64,000 nt of DNA from CAVWCW01 sp963753615 (lineage in GTDB: Bacteria > Pseudomonadota > Gammaproteobacteria > Chromatiales > Chromatiaceae): positions 186,001-250,000 of the forward strand of contig CAVWCW010000002.1 in the NCBI GenBank assembly GCA_963753615.1. The letters run 5' to 3'. The notes beneath the pieces are model-generated. The model worked only from the letters and a program-made list of their open reading frames with translations, did no database searches and was not told the origin of the DNA. Shown here one piece after another: positions 8,874 to 18,423 of this stretch. Numbering within the stretch: position 1 is the first letter of the stretch; every line of letters starts with the position of its first letter. The position numbers were made by a program, and so were the translations under genes.

Positions 8874-9358
8874 GGAGCCCAAGCATCGGATTTTTCATCT
8901 TCTGCGGGGGCGATGCCTAAGGCTTGGTAAACCGCGACAAGCGGGGCCTTGTTGACGAGAGGCCCGCTTCCCGCTCGTCCGGACGCTACCGTCGGCCTCA
9001 AGGCTCGGCAGCCTTTACGCCGATTCTCCTAGTATTCGTAAAATACGATCGAAAGATGTCTTTTATTCGAATTTGTATTCCTTAATCGACCCCGATATTC
9101 TCTTTGAGTGGCAGCCTTTGGATGCTGCTCGAAGCAGGGTTTATCCACCCCGTCGAAGGAATTTCATGAGACTAAACGAACTGCTGATTCTGTCTGTTCC
9201 GGCCGCGGCCACGGCGTTTAAGCTAGGTGCGCTGGTGCAGGCGGTGGTGTGGACGGCTCGCGCCGCCTGCCCTCCGGCAACCCCATTGCGAGCCAGGTTT
9301 GGCGCCCGTGTACCGCTGACCCCGCGACCCCTAAGGCAGCGCGGCTGAGGCGAGGCCT
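8874..9358. other. Intergenic region between the divergent sulfur operon and the Mrp operon
   Basis: No supported gene lies in these 485 bp. A less GC-rich stretch around 9030-9090 contains an ATTCGAAT palindrome and AT-rich tracts that could hold the Mrp promoter. A short frame from ATG 9166 (MRLNELLILSVP...) has an AAGGAA site but becomes Pro/Ala/Arg-rich noise after about 30 codons, so I did not call it. Confidence 0.4.
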
Positions 9359-9850
9359 GTGCGGATAGACTGGCGCACCTTGAAGCTCCTGGGCCCGCTC
9401 GCTGGGCTCTGGTGGCTGCTGACAGGGGGCGCTCCCGCTTCCTGGGTCATCGGGCTGCCGGCGGTGGTCGCGGCGGCTTGGGTCGGCGGCCGGCTCGGGG
9501 GTGCCGCGGGCGCTGGACTGTCGCCCGTCGGGTTGTTGGGTTTTCTGCCTTTCTTTTGTTGGGAGTCCCTGCGTGGCGGGGTGCAGGTGGCGGTGCAAAC
9601 CTTGGCTCCGCGACTTCGCATTGCGCCGGGTTTCAGCGTCTACCGCGTCCGGTTGCGGGGTTCCAGGGCACGGGTGTTTTTTGCCAACTGCGTCTGCCTG
9701 CTGCCGGGGACCCTGGCGGTCGACCTGGAGGCCGACCGGCTGGAAATTCACCTGTTGGACGGCAGGAGCGACCCGAGTGCGGAGCTGCAGCGCCTGGAGC
9801 TTGCGGTTGCCCGCATTTACCGAGACGAGCCCGGACTGGAGAGCCTTTGA
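9359..9850 (+). CDS. mnhE: Mrp/Mnh-type cation:proton antiporter subunit E
   Basis: The 163-residue membrane protein has two or three N-terminal helices and a conserved cytoplasmic tail (VYRVRLRGSRARVFFANCVCLLPGTL, then HLLDGR). The tail pattern N-x-(4-6)-L-(T/P)-PGT is diagnostic of MnhE. The start is GTG 9359. It opens an operon of overlapping genes in the order E-F-G-(DUF4040+B)-C followed by three large NuoL/M/N-like subunits. MnhE is an assembly or accessory subunit of the multi-component Na+/H+ antiporter of the inner membrane. Confidence 0.88.
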   Translation: MRIDWRTLKLLGPLAGLWWLLTGGAPASWVIGLPAVVAAAWVGGRLGGAAGAGLSPVGLLGFLPFFCWESLRGGVQVAVQTLAPRLRIAPGFSVYRVRLRGSRARVFFANCVCLLPGTLAVDLEADRLEIHLLDGRSDPSAELQRLELAVARIYRDEPGLESL

Positions 9851-10119
9851 TGATGTCGGATTACAGCCAGATACTCCTACCCGCTTCGGTGGTCCTGTTG
9901 CTGACTTTGGGGACCGGGTTGTTGCGCGCCCTGCGCGGCCCGACCCTGGCCGATCGCATGCTGGCGGTACAACTGCTCGGAACCGGCGGCGTGGGCCTTC
10001 TGCTCTTGCTCTCGGCTCTGCTAAAGGCACCGGCTCTGTTGGACGTTGCGCTGGTACTGGCCCTGCTGGCGGCGGTAGCGGCCGCCGCCATTACCCGCCG
10101 GGAACTGGGCGATGATTGA
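9850..10119 (+). CDS. mnhF: Mrp/Mnh-type antiporter subunit F
   Basis: This 89-residue protein has three hydrophobic helices and the MnhF hallmark RALRGPTLADRMLAV after the first helix. ATG 9850 overlaps the stop of the E subunit, and the gene end overlaps subunit G by 8 bp, so translation is probably coupled. It is a small structural subunit of the antiporter complex. Confidence 0.88.
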   Translation: MMSDYSQILLPASVVLLLTLGTGLLRALRGPTLADRMLAVQLLGTGGVGLLLLLSALLKAPALLDVALVLALLAAVAAAAITRRELGDD

Positions 10120-10390
10120 ATGGTTGGCATCCGCGCTGCTGCTGCTGGGCCTGGGTTTCTTCGCCGCCGGCAGCGTCGGCCTGTTGCGCCTGCCCGACCT
10201 GCATTCCCGCCTGCATGCCCTGACCAAGGCCGACAACCTGGGTCTGGGGCTCCTGGCGACCGCTTTGGCATTGCTGGATGCCGGCCTGCTGAACGCCGCT
10301 AAACTGCTGCTGGTCTGGTTGCTGGTGCTGGCGGCGAGCGCAGTATCCGCGCATCTAATCGGGCAACAGGCTCGACGAGGGCAGCGGTAA
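10112..10390 (+). CDS. mnhG: Mrp/Mnh-type antiporter subunit G
   Basis: The 92-residue protein has three transmembrane helices and the MnhG signature GSVGLLRLPDLHSRLHALTKADNLG, here split by the first cytoplasmic loop. It overlaps the F subunit by 8 bp and shares one base with the next gene. Length and motif are normal for the family. Confidence 0.9.
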   Translation: MIEWLASALLLLGLGFFAAGSVGLLRLPDLHSRLHALTKADNLGLGLLATALALLDAGLLNAAKLLLVWLLVLAASAVSAHLIGQQARRGQR

Positions 10391-11349
10391 TGGAATTAGG
10401 GCTTTGGCTTAGCTTAGACCTGCTGCTGGCAGCCATGTTGCTGGGCTTGGGGTGGGCCGCGGTGTCCAGCCCAGACCTCAAACAGGGGGTGGTGCTGTTC
10501 ATTGCCTTCGGCCTGATGTTGGCACTGGTTTGGGCCCGGCTGGGGGCGCCGGATCTGGCGCTGGCGGAGGCCGCCATCGGTGCCGGGCTTTCCGGCGCCC
10601 TGCTGCTGAGTGCCCTCCGCGATGCGCCTCGCGAGACCCCGGCGCCGACGCCGCTCCCGCTGGCCGCCCTGATCGGGCTGCTGACGCTCGCCTTGGCGGC
10701 GGCCTATGCTTGGGCCCTAGTGTCGGCGCTACAGTTCGGAGACCCGGTTCGCCTGTCCGGGCAGGTGGCCGATCAACTTGCCAACAGCGGGGTCGGTAAT
10801 CCGGTGACCGCGGTGCTGCTGAATTTCCGCGCCTATGACACCTTGCTGGAATTGGCGGTGCTGGCGGCGGCGGTGCTGGGCATCCTTGCCTTGGGCCAGG
10901 CACGGCCCAGCTACCGCCCGGCGGGCCCAGTGTTGGGTAGCTTGGTGCGCTGGCTGGTGCCGCTGTTGCTGGTCACCGCCGGTTATCTGCTCTGGGCCGG
11001 CGCTCAGCAGCCCGGCGGCGCCTTCCAGGCCGGGGCGCTGCTGGCCTCGGCGGCGGTATTGCTTCGGCTCGCCGGCCATGCCGGTGCCGGATTGCCGGGG
11101 CCAGCGGTCCTTCGCTGGCTGCTGGTCGGCGGCGTCGCCGCCTTCCTTGCGGTCGGACTGGCCGTGACCCCCGCCGGGCTGGCGTTTCTGCAATACCCCG
11201 AGGGCTGGGCCGGGGTCTCGATCCTGTTGATCGAGGCCGCCGCCACTCTGTCGATTGCCGCCACACTGGCGCTGGCCTATCTGGGCGGACGCCCGGCGGG
11301 TTTCGAGACTCCATCCGAACCGCCGCCCGGCGACCACCAGGAGAATTGA
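10390..11349 (+). CDS. Fused DUF4040 (MbhD-like) and MnhB antiporter subunit
   Basis: The 319-residue protein joins two modules that are often separate genes. Residues ~1-75 are a DUF4040/MbhD-like domain (SSPDLKQGVVLFIAFGLMLAL, then ARLGAPDLALAEAAIGAG). Residues ~180-305 are an MnhB domain (PLLLVTAGYLLWAGAQQPGGAFQAG, then EGWAGVSILLIEAAATLSIAA). In canonical Mrp systems the DUF4040-like part is the C-terminal end of MrpA. The same arrangement of DUF4040 with MnhB occurs in membrane-bound hydrogenase-type (Mbh/Mbx) antiporter modules. It is translationally coupled to mnhG at 10390. Confidence 0.85.
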   Translation: MELGLWLSLDLLLAAMLLGLGWAAVSSPDLKQGVVLFIAFGLMLALVWARLGAPDLALAEAAIGAGLSGALLLSALRDAPRETPAPTPLPLAALIGLLTLALAAAYAWALVSALQFGDPVRLSGQVADQLANSGVGNPVTAVLLNFRAYDTLLELAVLAAAVLGILALGQARPSYRPAGPVLGSLVRWLVPLLLVTAGYLLWAGAQQPGGAFQAGALLASAAVLLRLAGHAGAGLPGPAVLRWLLVGGVAAFLAVGLAVTPAGLAFLQYPEGWAGVSILLIEAAATLSIAATLALAYLGGRPAGFETPSEPPPGDHQEN

Positions 11350-11351
11350 CG

Positions 11352-11636
11352 ATGCCTTTCGCCACCATCCTTTACGGCCTGGTCGGCGCCGCCCTGTTCG
11401 CGCTCGGGTTGCGCGGCGCCCTCCTGCAGCCGTCCCTGCTGGGGCGGGTGCTGGCGATCAACGTCTGCGGTTCCGGGGTGTTCCTGGTCTTCGTAGCCAT
11501 GGCCTACCGGGGGCCTGGCCTAGCCCCGGACCCAGTGCCCCATGCGCTGGTGCTCACGGGCATCGTGGTGGCCGTCAGTGCGACCGCTTTGGCGGTTGCT
11601 CTCGGCCGCCGCCTGGCGGAGAGCGAGGATGAATAG
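11352..11636 (+). CDS. mnhC: Mrp/Mnh-type antiporter subunit C (NuoK-like)
   Basis: The 94-residue protein has three helices and the MnhC/NuoK pattern: a conserved acid-free first helix (ILYGLVGAALFALGLRGAL), a middle helix with INVCGSGVFLVFVAMAYR, and DPVPHALVLTGIVVAVSATALAVALGRR, the family hallmark. ATG 11352 is preceded by AGGAGAATTGACG. It overlaps the following D-type subunit by 8 bp. Confidence 0.88.
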   Translation: MPFATILYGLVGAALFALGLRGALLQPSLLGRVLAINVCGSGVFLVFVAMAYRGPGLAPDPVPHALVLTGIVVAVSATALAVALGRRLAESEDE

Positions 11637-13091
11637 CCTGTTGGTCTGGCCGGTCGCTTTGCCCCTGGCCGGGGCGCTGGCGGCCCTGCTCTGGCCGCGC
11701 CAGGCGCGACCGGTCGGCCTGGGCGCGGTCGCCGCCAGCCTGGCTGCGGTGAGCATCTTGGTGTGGCAGGTCGCCGAATCCGGCGCTCTGCGCCACGCCC
11801 TGGGTGGCTGGGAAACCGGCTTGGGGATCGCCTTGCGGGCCGACGCCCTGTCCGCCGGGTTGTTGCTGATGAGCGCCCTGGTGGCCATGGCGGTCGGGGT
11901 CTACGCCGGCGGCTACTTCGCCGACGCTAGGGTCCAGGAGCGCTTTCTGGCCCCTTTGGCTGTTGTTGCTCGCCGCCCTCAATGCCCTGTTGCTTTCCGG
12001 AGATCTGTTCAACCTCTACGTGACCCTGGAACTGCTCGGCCTGTCCGCGGTGGCCCTGGCGGCACTGGGCGGCGGGGCGGCGGCGCTCCGGGCGGCGCTG
12101 CGCTACCTGCTCCTGGGACTGCTCGGCTCCCTGGCCTTCCTGGCCGGGGTCGCCCTGGTCTACGCTCGCTACGGCACGCTCGACCTGGCCACCTTGGCCG
12201 GGCTCCTGGGGCCCGAGCCGGCGGCCTGGGTCGCCCTGGCCCTGATGAGCGCCGGCTTGTTGATCAAGTCCGCTCTGTTTCCGCTGCACTTCTGGCTGCC
12301 CGCGGCCCACGCCAACGCTCCGGCGCCGGTCAGTGCGGCGCTCTCCGCGCTGGTGGTGAAGGCGGCCTTTTACATCGTTGCTGCGGCTGTGGCTGGAGGT
12401 TTTTCAGCCAGCGGCGAGCCCGGCGGCGGCCTGGCTGCTTGGGCTTCTGGGAGCGGGCGCGGTGCTCTGGGGATCCTGGAATGCGCTGCGGGTGGAGCGG
12501 TTAAAGCTGCTGGCGGCCTATTCCACGGTGGCCCAGCTCGGCTACCTGTTCCTGTTCTTTCCCCTGCTCTCGGCCCTGCCCGCCGGGGTCGCAAGGGAAA
12601 CCGCCTTCGGCGCCCTGGTGTTGCTCGCCATTACCCACGGCTTCGCCAAGAGCGCGCTGTTCCTGGCTGCCGGGGTGATTCTGCAGCGCGCGGGCCATGA
12701 CCGCATCGCCGAACTGGGGGGACGGCCCAGCGCCTTGCCGGTGACCACCTTTACCCTGGCACTGGCGGGCATGGCGCTGATCGGGCTGCCTCCGAGCGGC
12801 AGCTTCCTGGCCAAGTGGCAGTTGCTTGTCCGCTGCCATCGCCGGCGGCCAGTGGCTCTGGGTGCCGGTGGTGGCGGCGGGGTCCCTGCTGGCGGCGGCT
12901 TATGTATTCCGGCGTGCTGGGCCATGCCTTCGGCCCGGCGACGGGACCACGCCGGCAACTTGCCTTGGGGCGCGAAGAGGTGCCGGCCTTGTTGCTGGCG
13001 TTGGTCGCCACCGTGGTGCTCGGTCTCGGCGCCGCCTGCGGTGTGGGGCTTCGTCGCGCCCGGCGCCTTTGCAGCGGAGGTCGTCCGATGA
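11629..13091 (+). pseudogene. Mrp/Mnh D-type (NuoN/NuoM-like) antiporter subunit, five +1 frame breaks
   Basis: This is a large proton/cation-translocating membrane subunit homologous to NuoL/M/N. It begins at ATG 11629 (MNSLLVWPVALPLAGALAAL). Homology continues across five frame changes near 11951-11957, 12377-12380, 12824-12829, 12910-12913 and 13037. Landmarks in successive frames are DLFNLYVTLELLGLSAVAL, SALFPLHFWLPAAHANAPAP, LLAAYSTVAQLGYLFLF, and GLPPSGSFLAKWQLL followed by SAAIAGGQWLWVPVV. Each break is one extra base, so removing five bases gives exactly 485 residues, a normal length. No in-frame stop interrupts the homology. The protein is therefore probably intact in the organism and the frame breaks are probably sequence errors; true decay cannot be excluded. 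Confidence 0.8.
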
Positions 13092-14591
13092 GCCTGTCCT
13101 TCTGGCTGCCGGCGCTGATCGTGCTGAGCTCCCTGGTGCCGGGGCTGGCGATCTTCTTCCTGCGCGAGGACAGTCATCGCCTGCGCACCCTGCTCAACCT
13201 GTTCGGCGCCTTGGCCAAGCTCCTGCTGGTCGGGGTGATGATCTGGGGCGTGTTCCACGAGCGCGTCTACGAGACCCGCTGGACCCTGGCCCCGGGACTG
13301 GACCTGGTGCTGCACGCCGATGCCCTGTCGGTGCTGTTCGTGACCCTGTCGAGCCTGCTCTGGCTGGTCACCACCGTCTACGCCATCGGCTACCTGGAGA
13401 ACGCCCCCCACCGCAGCCGCTTCTTCGGCTTCTTCAGCCTCTGCGTTACCGCCACCGTGGGGCTCGCCCTGGCGGGCAATCTGTTCACCTTCGTGGTGTT
13501 TTACGAGGCCTCTGACCCTGGCCACCTATCCCCTGGTTGCCCACAAGGGCAAACCGGAGTCGGTGCGCGGGGCCCGCATCTATCTGGCCTATACCCTCAC
13601 CGGCGGCGTGCTGCTGCTGGTGGGAGCCGTCTGGCTGCGCACCCTGGCGGGGCCTCTGGACTTTGCCCAGGGCGGCATCCTCGGCGATATCCCGGGGCTC
13701 GACCCGGTGGTCCTGGGCTGGATCTTCCTGCTCCTGATCCTCGGGCTCGGGGTCAAGGCCGCCTTGGTGCCCCTGCACGGCTGGCTGCCACAGGCGATGG
13801 TGGCCCCGGCGCCGGTCAGCGCCCTGTTGCACGCCGTGGCGGTGGTCAAGGCCGGAGCCTTCGGCATCGTGCGGGTGGTGTACGACGTCTACGGGGTCGA
13901 GTTCGCCGCCTCCCTCGGGCTGCTGCTGCCCTTGGGTGTGGCGGCGGCACTGACCATCCTCTACGGCTCGTTCAAGGCCCTGACCCAGGACCACCTGAAG
14001 AAGCGCCTGGCCTATTCCACCGTCAGCCAGGTGTCCTATATCGCCCTCGGGACGGCCATCTTCGGCCCCCTGGCCACGATCGGCGGGGTGGTGCACCTGG
14101 TGCATCAGGGGGTGATGAAGATCACCCTGTTCTTCGCCGCCGGCAATTACGCCGAGACCCTGGGCGTGAACCGGGTGAGCGAGATGAACGGGATAGGGCG
14201 GCGCATGCCCGGCACCACCCTGGCCTTCAGCATCGCGGCGCTGGGCATGATCGGCATCCCGCCGGTGGCGGGGTTCGTCAGCAAATGGTATCTCGGCCTG
14301 GGGGCTGCCGAGGCGGGGGTCGCGGCCTGGGTGCTGCCGGTGCTGGTGGCCAGCAGCCTGCTCAATGCGGCCTACTTTCTGCCCATCCTGTACCGCGCCT
14401 GGTTTCGGCCGGCGCCGGCCGCCTGGCCGTCCGAGCGGCCGAGCCGCGGGCGCTTTGAGACCGCGGGGGCCCTGCTCTGGCCGCCGGTCGTCACCGCCGG
14501 CCTGGCCCTGGCCGCCGGGTTGTTCGCCGCCGCCCCCTATAGCCCGCTGGAGTGGGCGGCACTGATCGCCGAACGGGAGTACCGACTATGA
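13088..14591 (+). pseudogene. Mrp/Mnh D-type (NuoM-like) antiporter subunit, one +1 frame break
   Basis: This second large ion-translocating subunit starts at ATG 13088 and overlaps the previous gene by 4 bp. The N-terminal part runs to FTFVVFYEA. The frame then changes at about 13511, and homology continues with LTLATYPLVAHKGKPE and the antiporter core ALVPLHGWLPQAMVAPAPVSALLHAVAVVKAG (shown here in part). Removing one T at 13511 restores a 500-residue protein, normal for MnhD/NuoM. The conserved lysine in VKAALVPLHGWLP and the histidine-lysine helix AVAVVKAGAFG are present, so the proton path looks functional. Confidence 0.8.
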
Positions 14592-16205
14592 GCCATGCTC
14601 TGCTGCTGCTCGCCTGGCTGACACCTTTGTTGGCGGCCCCCTGGGCGATGCGCCCGGGGGCGCGCTGGTGGCCCGCGGCGGCGGCCTTGCCGGCCCTGGT
14701 CGCCGCCCTGCTGGTTCCTCCGGGGACCGAGGTCGGGCTGCCCTGGCTGCTGCTCGGGGTGCACCTCGGACTGGATGCCACCGGTCGCCTGTTCCTGCTG
14801 TTCGCGGCGGTTGTTTGGCTGGCGGCGGGTCTTTACCGCGCGCTGACGCCCGGCCCGGAGGGCCGCGAGGGGCGCTTCCGGTTGTGGTTTCTGCTCGCCA
14901 TGGCGGGCAATCTGCTGCTGGTGCTGGCGGCGGACCTGCTGAGCTTCTACCTCGGCTTTGCGCTGATGGGGCTGTCCGCCTACGGGCTGGTGGTGCACCG
15001 GCGTTCCCAGCGGGCGCGCCGTGCCGGTCGCGTCTACCTGGGCTGGACCCTGGTCGGGGAACTCGCCCTGTTCTCCGCCCTGGTCCTGCTCGCCGCGGGG
15101 GCGGAGTCCCTGCGCTTCGCCGACCTGGCCGGACGCGAGCTTCCCGGCGCCGCGGTGGCCCTGCTGCTGTTCGGCTTCGGCATCAAGCTGGCCCTGCCGG
15201 GCCTGCACTTCTGGTTGCCACTGGCCTATCCCGCGGCGCCGGCGGCGGCCGCCGCGGTGCTCAGCGGCCCGATGATCAACGCCGGTCTGTTGGGCTGGCT
15301 GCGTTTTCTGCCGCCCGGCACGCCCGGTCTGCAGAGCTGGGGCGAGCCGCTGATGCTGTTGGGTGCCGTCGGCGTGGCCCTGGGGGTGCTGGCGGGGGTT
15401 GCTGCAGCGCGACCCGCGCGCGGTGCTCGGTTACTCCAGCATCGCCAAGATGGGGCTGGTGAGCCTGCTGTTCGGCACCGCGCTGGCGCAGCCCGAGGCG
15501 GCCGTCGGCATCGGCTCGGCGTTGGTGCTGTTCGCGCTGCACCACTCCCTGGTGAAGGCGGCGCTGTTCCTCGGCTGCGGGGAGTGGCGGCGCCTGGGTC
15601 GGCAGACCTGGTTACTGGTGGTCATTGGCGCCCTGGCGTTGAGCCTGGCCGGGGCGCCGTTTACCGGCGGTGCGGCGGCCAAGAGCGAACTCAGCGGCGC
15701 CCTTGCCGATGCCGGCGCGGACTTGGGCCTAGTGTTGTTCCTGGCGGCCACCGGCACGGTAATACTGATGGCCCGCCTGCTCTGGCTGCTGAGCCGAGGC
15801 GCGACGCCTGCCGGCACCCGGCCCGGCGCCGCAGCCCTGGTTTGGCTGGCCTTGGCGCTGCCCGCGCTCTGGCTGCCCTACGGGACCGCGGCGCTGAGCT
15901 TTTACGGCGGCGCGCTGCTGCCCCTCGACCTTGGCTTGGTCCTGGCCGCCGTAGCTTGGGCGGCGAGCCGCGGGCGCCCGCCCCGCCGCTGGGGCATCCC
16001 CCCGGGCGACTTGCTACACTGGGTCTCGCGCTGGCGGCCGCGGCGCTTGCCCCGCCGCGCGCGGGAGCAGACCCCACCCGGGCGCTGGTCCGGACTCCGG
16101 CCCCCCGCGCTGGCGTCGCCATCCGAGCTGTCGGGCGCGCTGGCCGGATTGGTTTGGCTGGGGCTGTTTGCGCTGCTGCTCGGTGCCTTGCTCTTGCCCA
16201 GGTAG
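14588..16205 (+). pseudogene. Mrp/Mnh NuoL/D-like antiporter subunit, one +1 frame break
   Basis: This third large antiporter-like subunit starts at ATG 14588, overlapping its neighbour by 4 bp. It keeps FYLGFALMGLSAYGLVVHRR and the core IKLALPGLHFWLPLAYP. The frame changes in a G5 run at 15394-15398 (GVLAG, then LLQRDPRAVLGYSSIAKMGL). Reading four Gs restores 538 residues. The homopolymer site makes a sequencing error likely. Sequence divergence from the other two copies is high, so the operon encodes three distinct ion-translocating subunits rather than recent duplicates. Confidence 0.75.
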
Positions 16206-16247
16206 CCATGCCTATTCGGTCGAGAACGCCCACGGGCTGATGCGAAG

Positions 16248-17153
16248 ATGCAGAACCTCAAGCTGAACCTGAAACACCTGCGCTATTTCTGGGCGGTGGC
16301 GAGCCAGGGTTCCATCGCCCGGGCCGCCGAGTCGATGTTTCTGACGCCTCAGACCATCAGCGGCCAGCTGCGCGAGCTGGAGCAGCACCTGGGCGCCAAG
16401 TTGTTCAGCCGCAGCGGGCGCAAGCTGGTGCTCACCGAGACCGGCCGCACGGTGTTCACCTACGCCGACGAGATGTTCCGCTTGGGGCTGGAGCTGCAGG
16501 ACGTGCTGGACGGCCGCACCCCGGACGCGGCGGTGACGCTCAAGGTGGGGGTGGCCATGGTGGTGCCCAAGCTGCTGGCCTACCGGGTGCTGGAGCCGGT
16601 ACTCAAGCTGGATAGCCCGGTGCGCCTGATCTGCCACGAGGCGCCCCTGGTGGACCTGCTGGCGGACCTCTCAGTGCGCAAGCTGGACGCGGTCCTGGCC
16701 GACAGCCCGCTGAATCCGACCCTGAACATCCGCGCCTACAACCATGCCCTCGGGGAGTCGGGCATCAGCTTCTTCGCGGTGCCGGAACGGGCGCAGGCAT
16801 TGCGGCCGGGGTTTCCCGCCAGCCTCGACCGGGGGGCGATGCTGATGCCGAGCGGCGGCAGCAATCTGCGCCGCAACCTGGAATCCTGGTTCGAACGCCA
16901 GGGTATCAAACCGCTGGTGGTCGCCGAATTCGAGGACCGGGCCCTGATGAAGGCCTTCGGCGAGCGGGGCATCGGCGTGTTCACCTCGCCCAGCGCGGTG
17001 GAGGCCGACGTGCTGGAGAAATATGGCGTGCAGGTGATCGGCCGCACCGAGGAGATCACCGAGCGGTTCTACCTGATCTCCGCCGAGCGGCGGATCAAGC
17101 ACCCGGCGGTCTCCGCCATCACCGAGGTTGCCCGCAACGAGCTGTTCGCCTAG
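16248..17153 (+). CDS. nhaR: LysR-family activator of the NhaR type
   Basis: The 301-residue regulator starts with the NhaR-specific winged-helix pattern LNLKHLRYFWAVASQGSIARAAESMFLTPQTISGQLRELEQ (seen around residues 6-47). The usual LysR effector-binding domain follows. In E. coli NhaR senses Na+ and activates nhaA. Here the gene lies 42 bp after the Mrp operon on the same strand, which suggests sodium-responsive control of that operon or of other antiporters, though LysR regulators more often sit divergent from their targets. The gene is intact. Confidence 0.88.
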   Translation: MQNLKLNLKHLRYFWAVASQGSIARAAESMFLTPQTISGQLRELEQHLGAKLFSRSGRKLVLTETGRTVFTYADEMFRLGLELQDVLDGRTPDAAVTLKVGVAMVVPKLLAYRVLEPVLKLDSPVRLICHEAPLVDLLADLSVRKLDAVLADSPLNPTLNIRAYNHALGESGISFFAVPERAQALRPGFPASLDRGAMLMPSGGSNLRRNLESWFERQGIKPLVVAEFEDRALMKAFGERGIGVFTSPSAVEADVLEKYGVQVIGRTEEITERFYLISAERRIKHPAVSAITEVARNELFA

Positions 17154-17211
17154 GGAAACGCTTACAGCCGTTCTTGAGATTGTTCAGACCGGTTTCCGAA
17201 AGCGCGTTTCC
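17154..17211. terminator. Possible bidirectional terminator between convergent genes
   Basis: GGAAACGCTT (17154-17163) can pair with AAGCGCGTTTCC (17200-17211), with a 2-nt bulge, across the 67-bp gap between the LysR gene and the leftward response-regulator gene. There is no long T run. Position between convergent genes is the main argument. Confidence 0.35.
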
Positions 17212-17220
17212 GCAGCCCGG

Positions 17221-18423
17221 CTAGAACATGCTGGTGCTGACGTCGCACTCCGGCAGGGCAGCCTGCAGGGCTTGGGCGCCTTCCAGGGTCACCCGGGTGT
17301 TCCACAGGATGACCTCCTGCAGGCGCTTGAGGGGCTTGAGGTGCTCCAGGCCGGCGTCGCCGATGCCGGTGTCCCAGAGGATCAGCGTCTCCAGATTCTT
17401 CAGCTCCCGCAGCTGGGCCAGGCCCGCATCGGTGACCCCTGTGCGGGTGAGATACAGCCCCTTTAGGCGGCTCAGGCGGCCGACTTCGGCCAGGCCGGCG
17501 TCGGTGATGCGAGTACCCTTAAGGTCCAGGATCTCCAGGCTGGGCAGGGCGGCCAAGCGCTTGAGGCCTGCGTCGGTCACCTCCGTGTGGTCGAGGTGCA
17601 GCTCCTGCAGGCGGGTCAGGCCCTCCAGGTGCACCAGTCCCGCGTCGCCGATCCGGGTCTCCGCCAGGGACAGGAACTGCAGGTCGTCCAAGCTCGCCAG
17701 CAGGTTGCCCAGTTCCTGGTCGCTGATCTGGGTCGACAGCAGGTCCAGCTTCTGGCCGGTCTGCAGGCGCGGCCACTCGAGTATGGTGCCCAGCAACCCC
17801 AGCACCTCCTGGGCCGAGCGGTCGACATCCGTCAGCCCCTCGGCGATCCCGCAATCGCCGGCCTTGGCCGATGCCTGCAGGGCGGCGCTGGTGTCGGCGA
17901 TGCGCGCCAGGGACGCGCTCACCTCCCGTCCAAGGTTGGAGAGGAACTTGTCCTTGGCGTCGTGCAGTTCCTTCAGTTCCTGGCCCGCCCGCTCCAGCGC
18001 TTCCAGGTTTTGCCGCTGCTGGCGAATCAGCTCCTGGATGCGCAGATGGGTGCTCACCCGGGCGTGCACCTCGGGCTGCTTGACCGGCTTGGTGATGTAA
18101 TCGACGGCGCCGGCGGCGAAGCCGTGCGCCAGGTCCTCGACATCGGTCTTGGCGGTGACGAATACGATCGGAATCTCGCGCAGGGCCTCGTCCTGCTTGA
18201 AGCGGCGGCAGGTCTCGAAGCCGTCCATCTCCGGCATCATCACGTCGAGCAACACCAGATCCGGCGCCACCGAAGGCGCGATGCTCAGGGCCTTGGCGCC
18301 GCTGGTGGCGAAGAAGATCTGATGGCCTAGGGGCGCCAGCATCTCCCGCAACAGATCGAGATTGGCGGTCTTGTCGTCGACGATCAGGAGTTTGGCCGGG
18401 GACGCTTGGCTGGGTTCGGACAT
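17221..18423 (-). CDS. Response regulator with degenerate HisKA segment and six leucine-rich repeats
   Basis: This 400-residue protein has an unusual layout. Residues 10-127 are a complete receiver domain with Asp16/17, phospho-acceptor Asp60, Thr90 and Lys112. A coiled-coil linker follows (~128-155). Residues 157-221 look like a histidine-kinase dimerisation helix pair (KDKFLSNLGREVSASL to ILEWPRLQTGQKL), but the phospho-accepting His is Arg166. No ATPase domain follows. Instead residues 248-391 are six consecutive 24-residue leucine-rich repeats of the LxxLxLxxTxITDAGLxxL type. ATG 18421-18423 puts the receiver domain at the N-terminus, although it lacks a strong ribosome site. The LRR region probably binds a protein partner. 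The gene is divergent from the hybrid kinase, 238 bp away, and the two are probable partners. Confidence 0.88.
   Translation of the reverse strand: MSEPSQASPAKLLIVDDKTANLDLLREMLAPLGHQIFFATSGAKALSIAPSVAPDLVLLDVMMPEMDGFETCRRFKQDEALREIPIVFVTAKTDVEDLAHGFAAGAVDYITKPVKQPEVHARVSTHLRIQELIRQQRQNLEALERAGQELKELHDAKDKFLSNLGREVSASLARIADTSAALQASAKAGDCGIAEGLTDVDRSAQEVLGLLGTILEWPRLQTGQKLDLLSTQISDQELGNLLASLDDLQFLSLAETRIGDAGLVHLEGLTRLQELHLDHTEVTDAGLKRLAALPSLEILDLKGTRITDAGLAEVGRLSRLKGLYLTRTGVTDAGLAQLRELKNLETLILWDTGIGDAGLEHLKPLKRLQEVILWNTRVTLEGAQALQAALPECDVSTSMF

Noticed and set aside
9166..9348. Short open frame starting MRLNELLILSVPAAATAF with an AAGGAA site
   Set aside because: After ~30 codons it turns into Pro/Ala/Arg-rich sequence with no family resemblance, and it overlaps the promoter area of the Mrp operon.
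11951..15398. Programmed ribosomal frameshifting in the antiporter genes
   Set aside because: Seven sites with no shared slippery heptamer or downstream structure, several at homopolymers or doubled bases, are better explained by sequence insertion errors.
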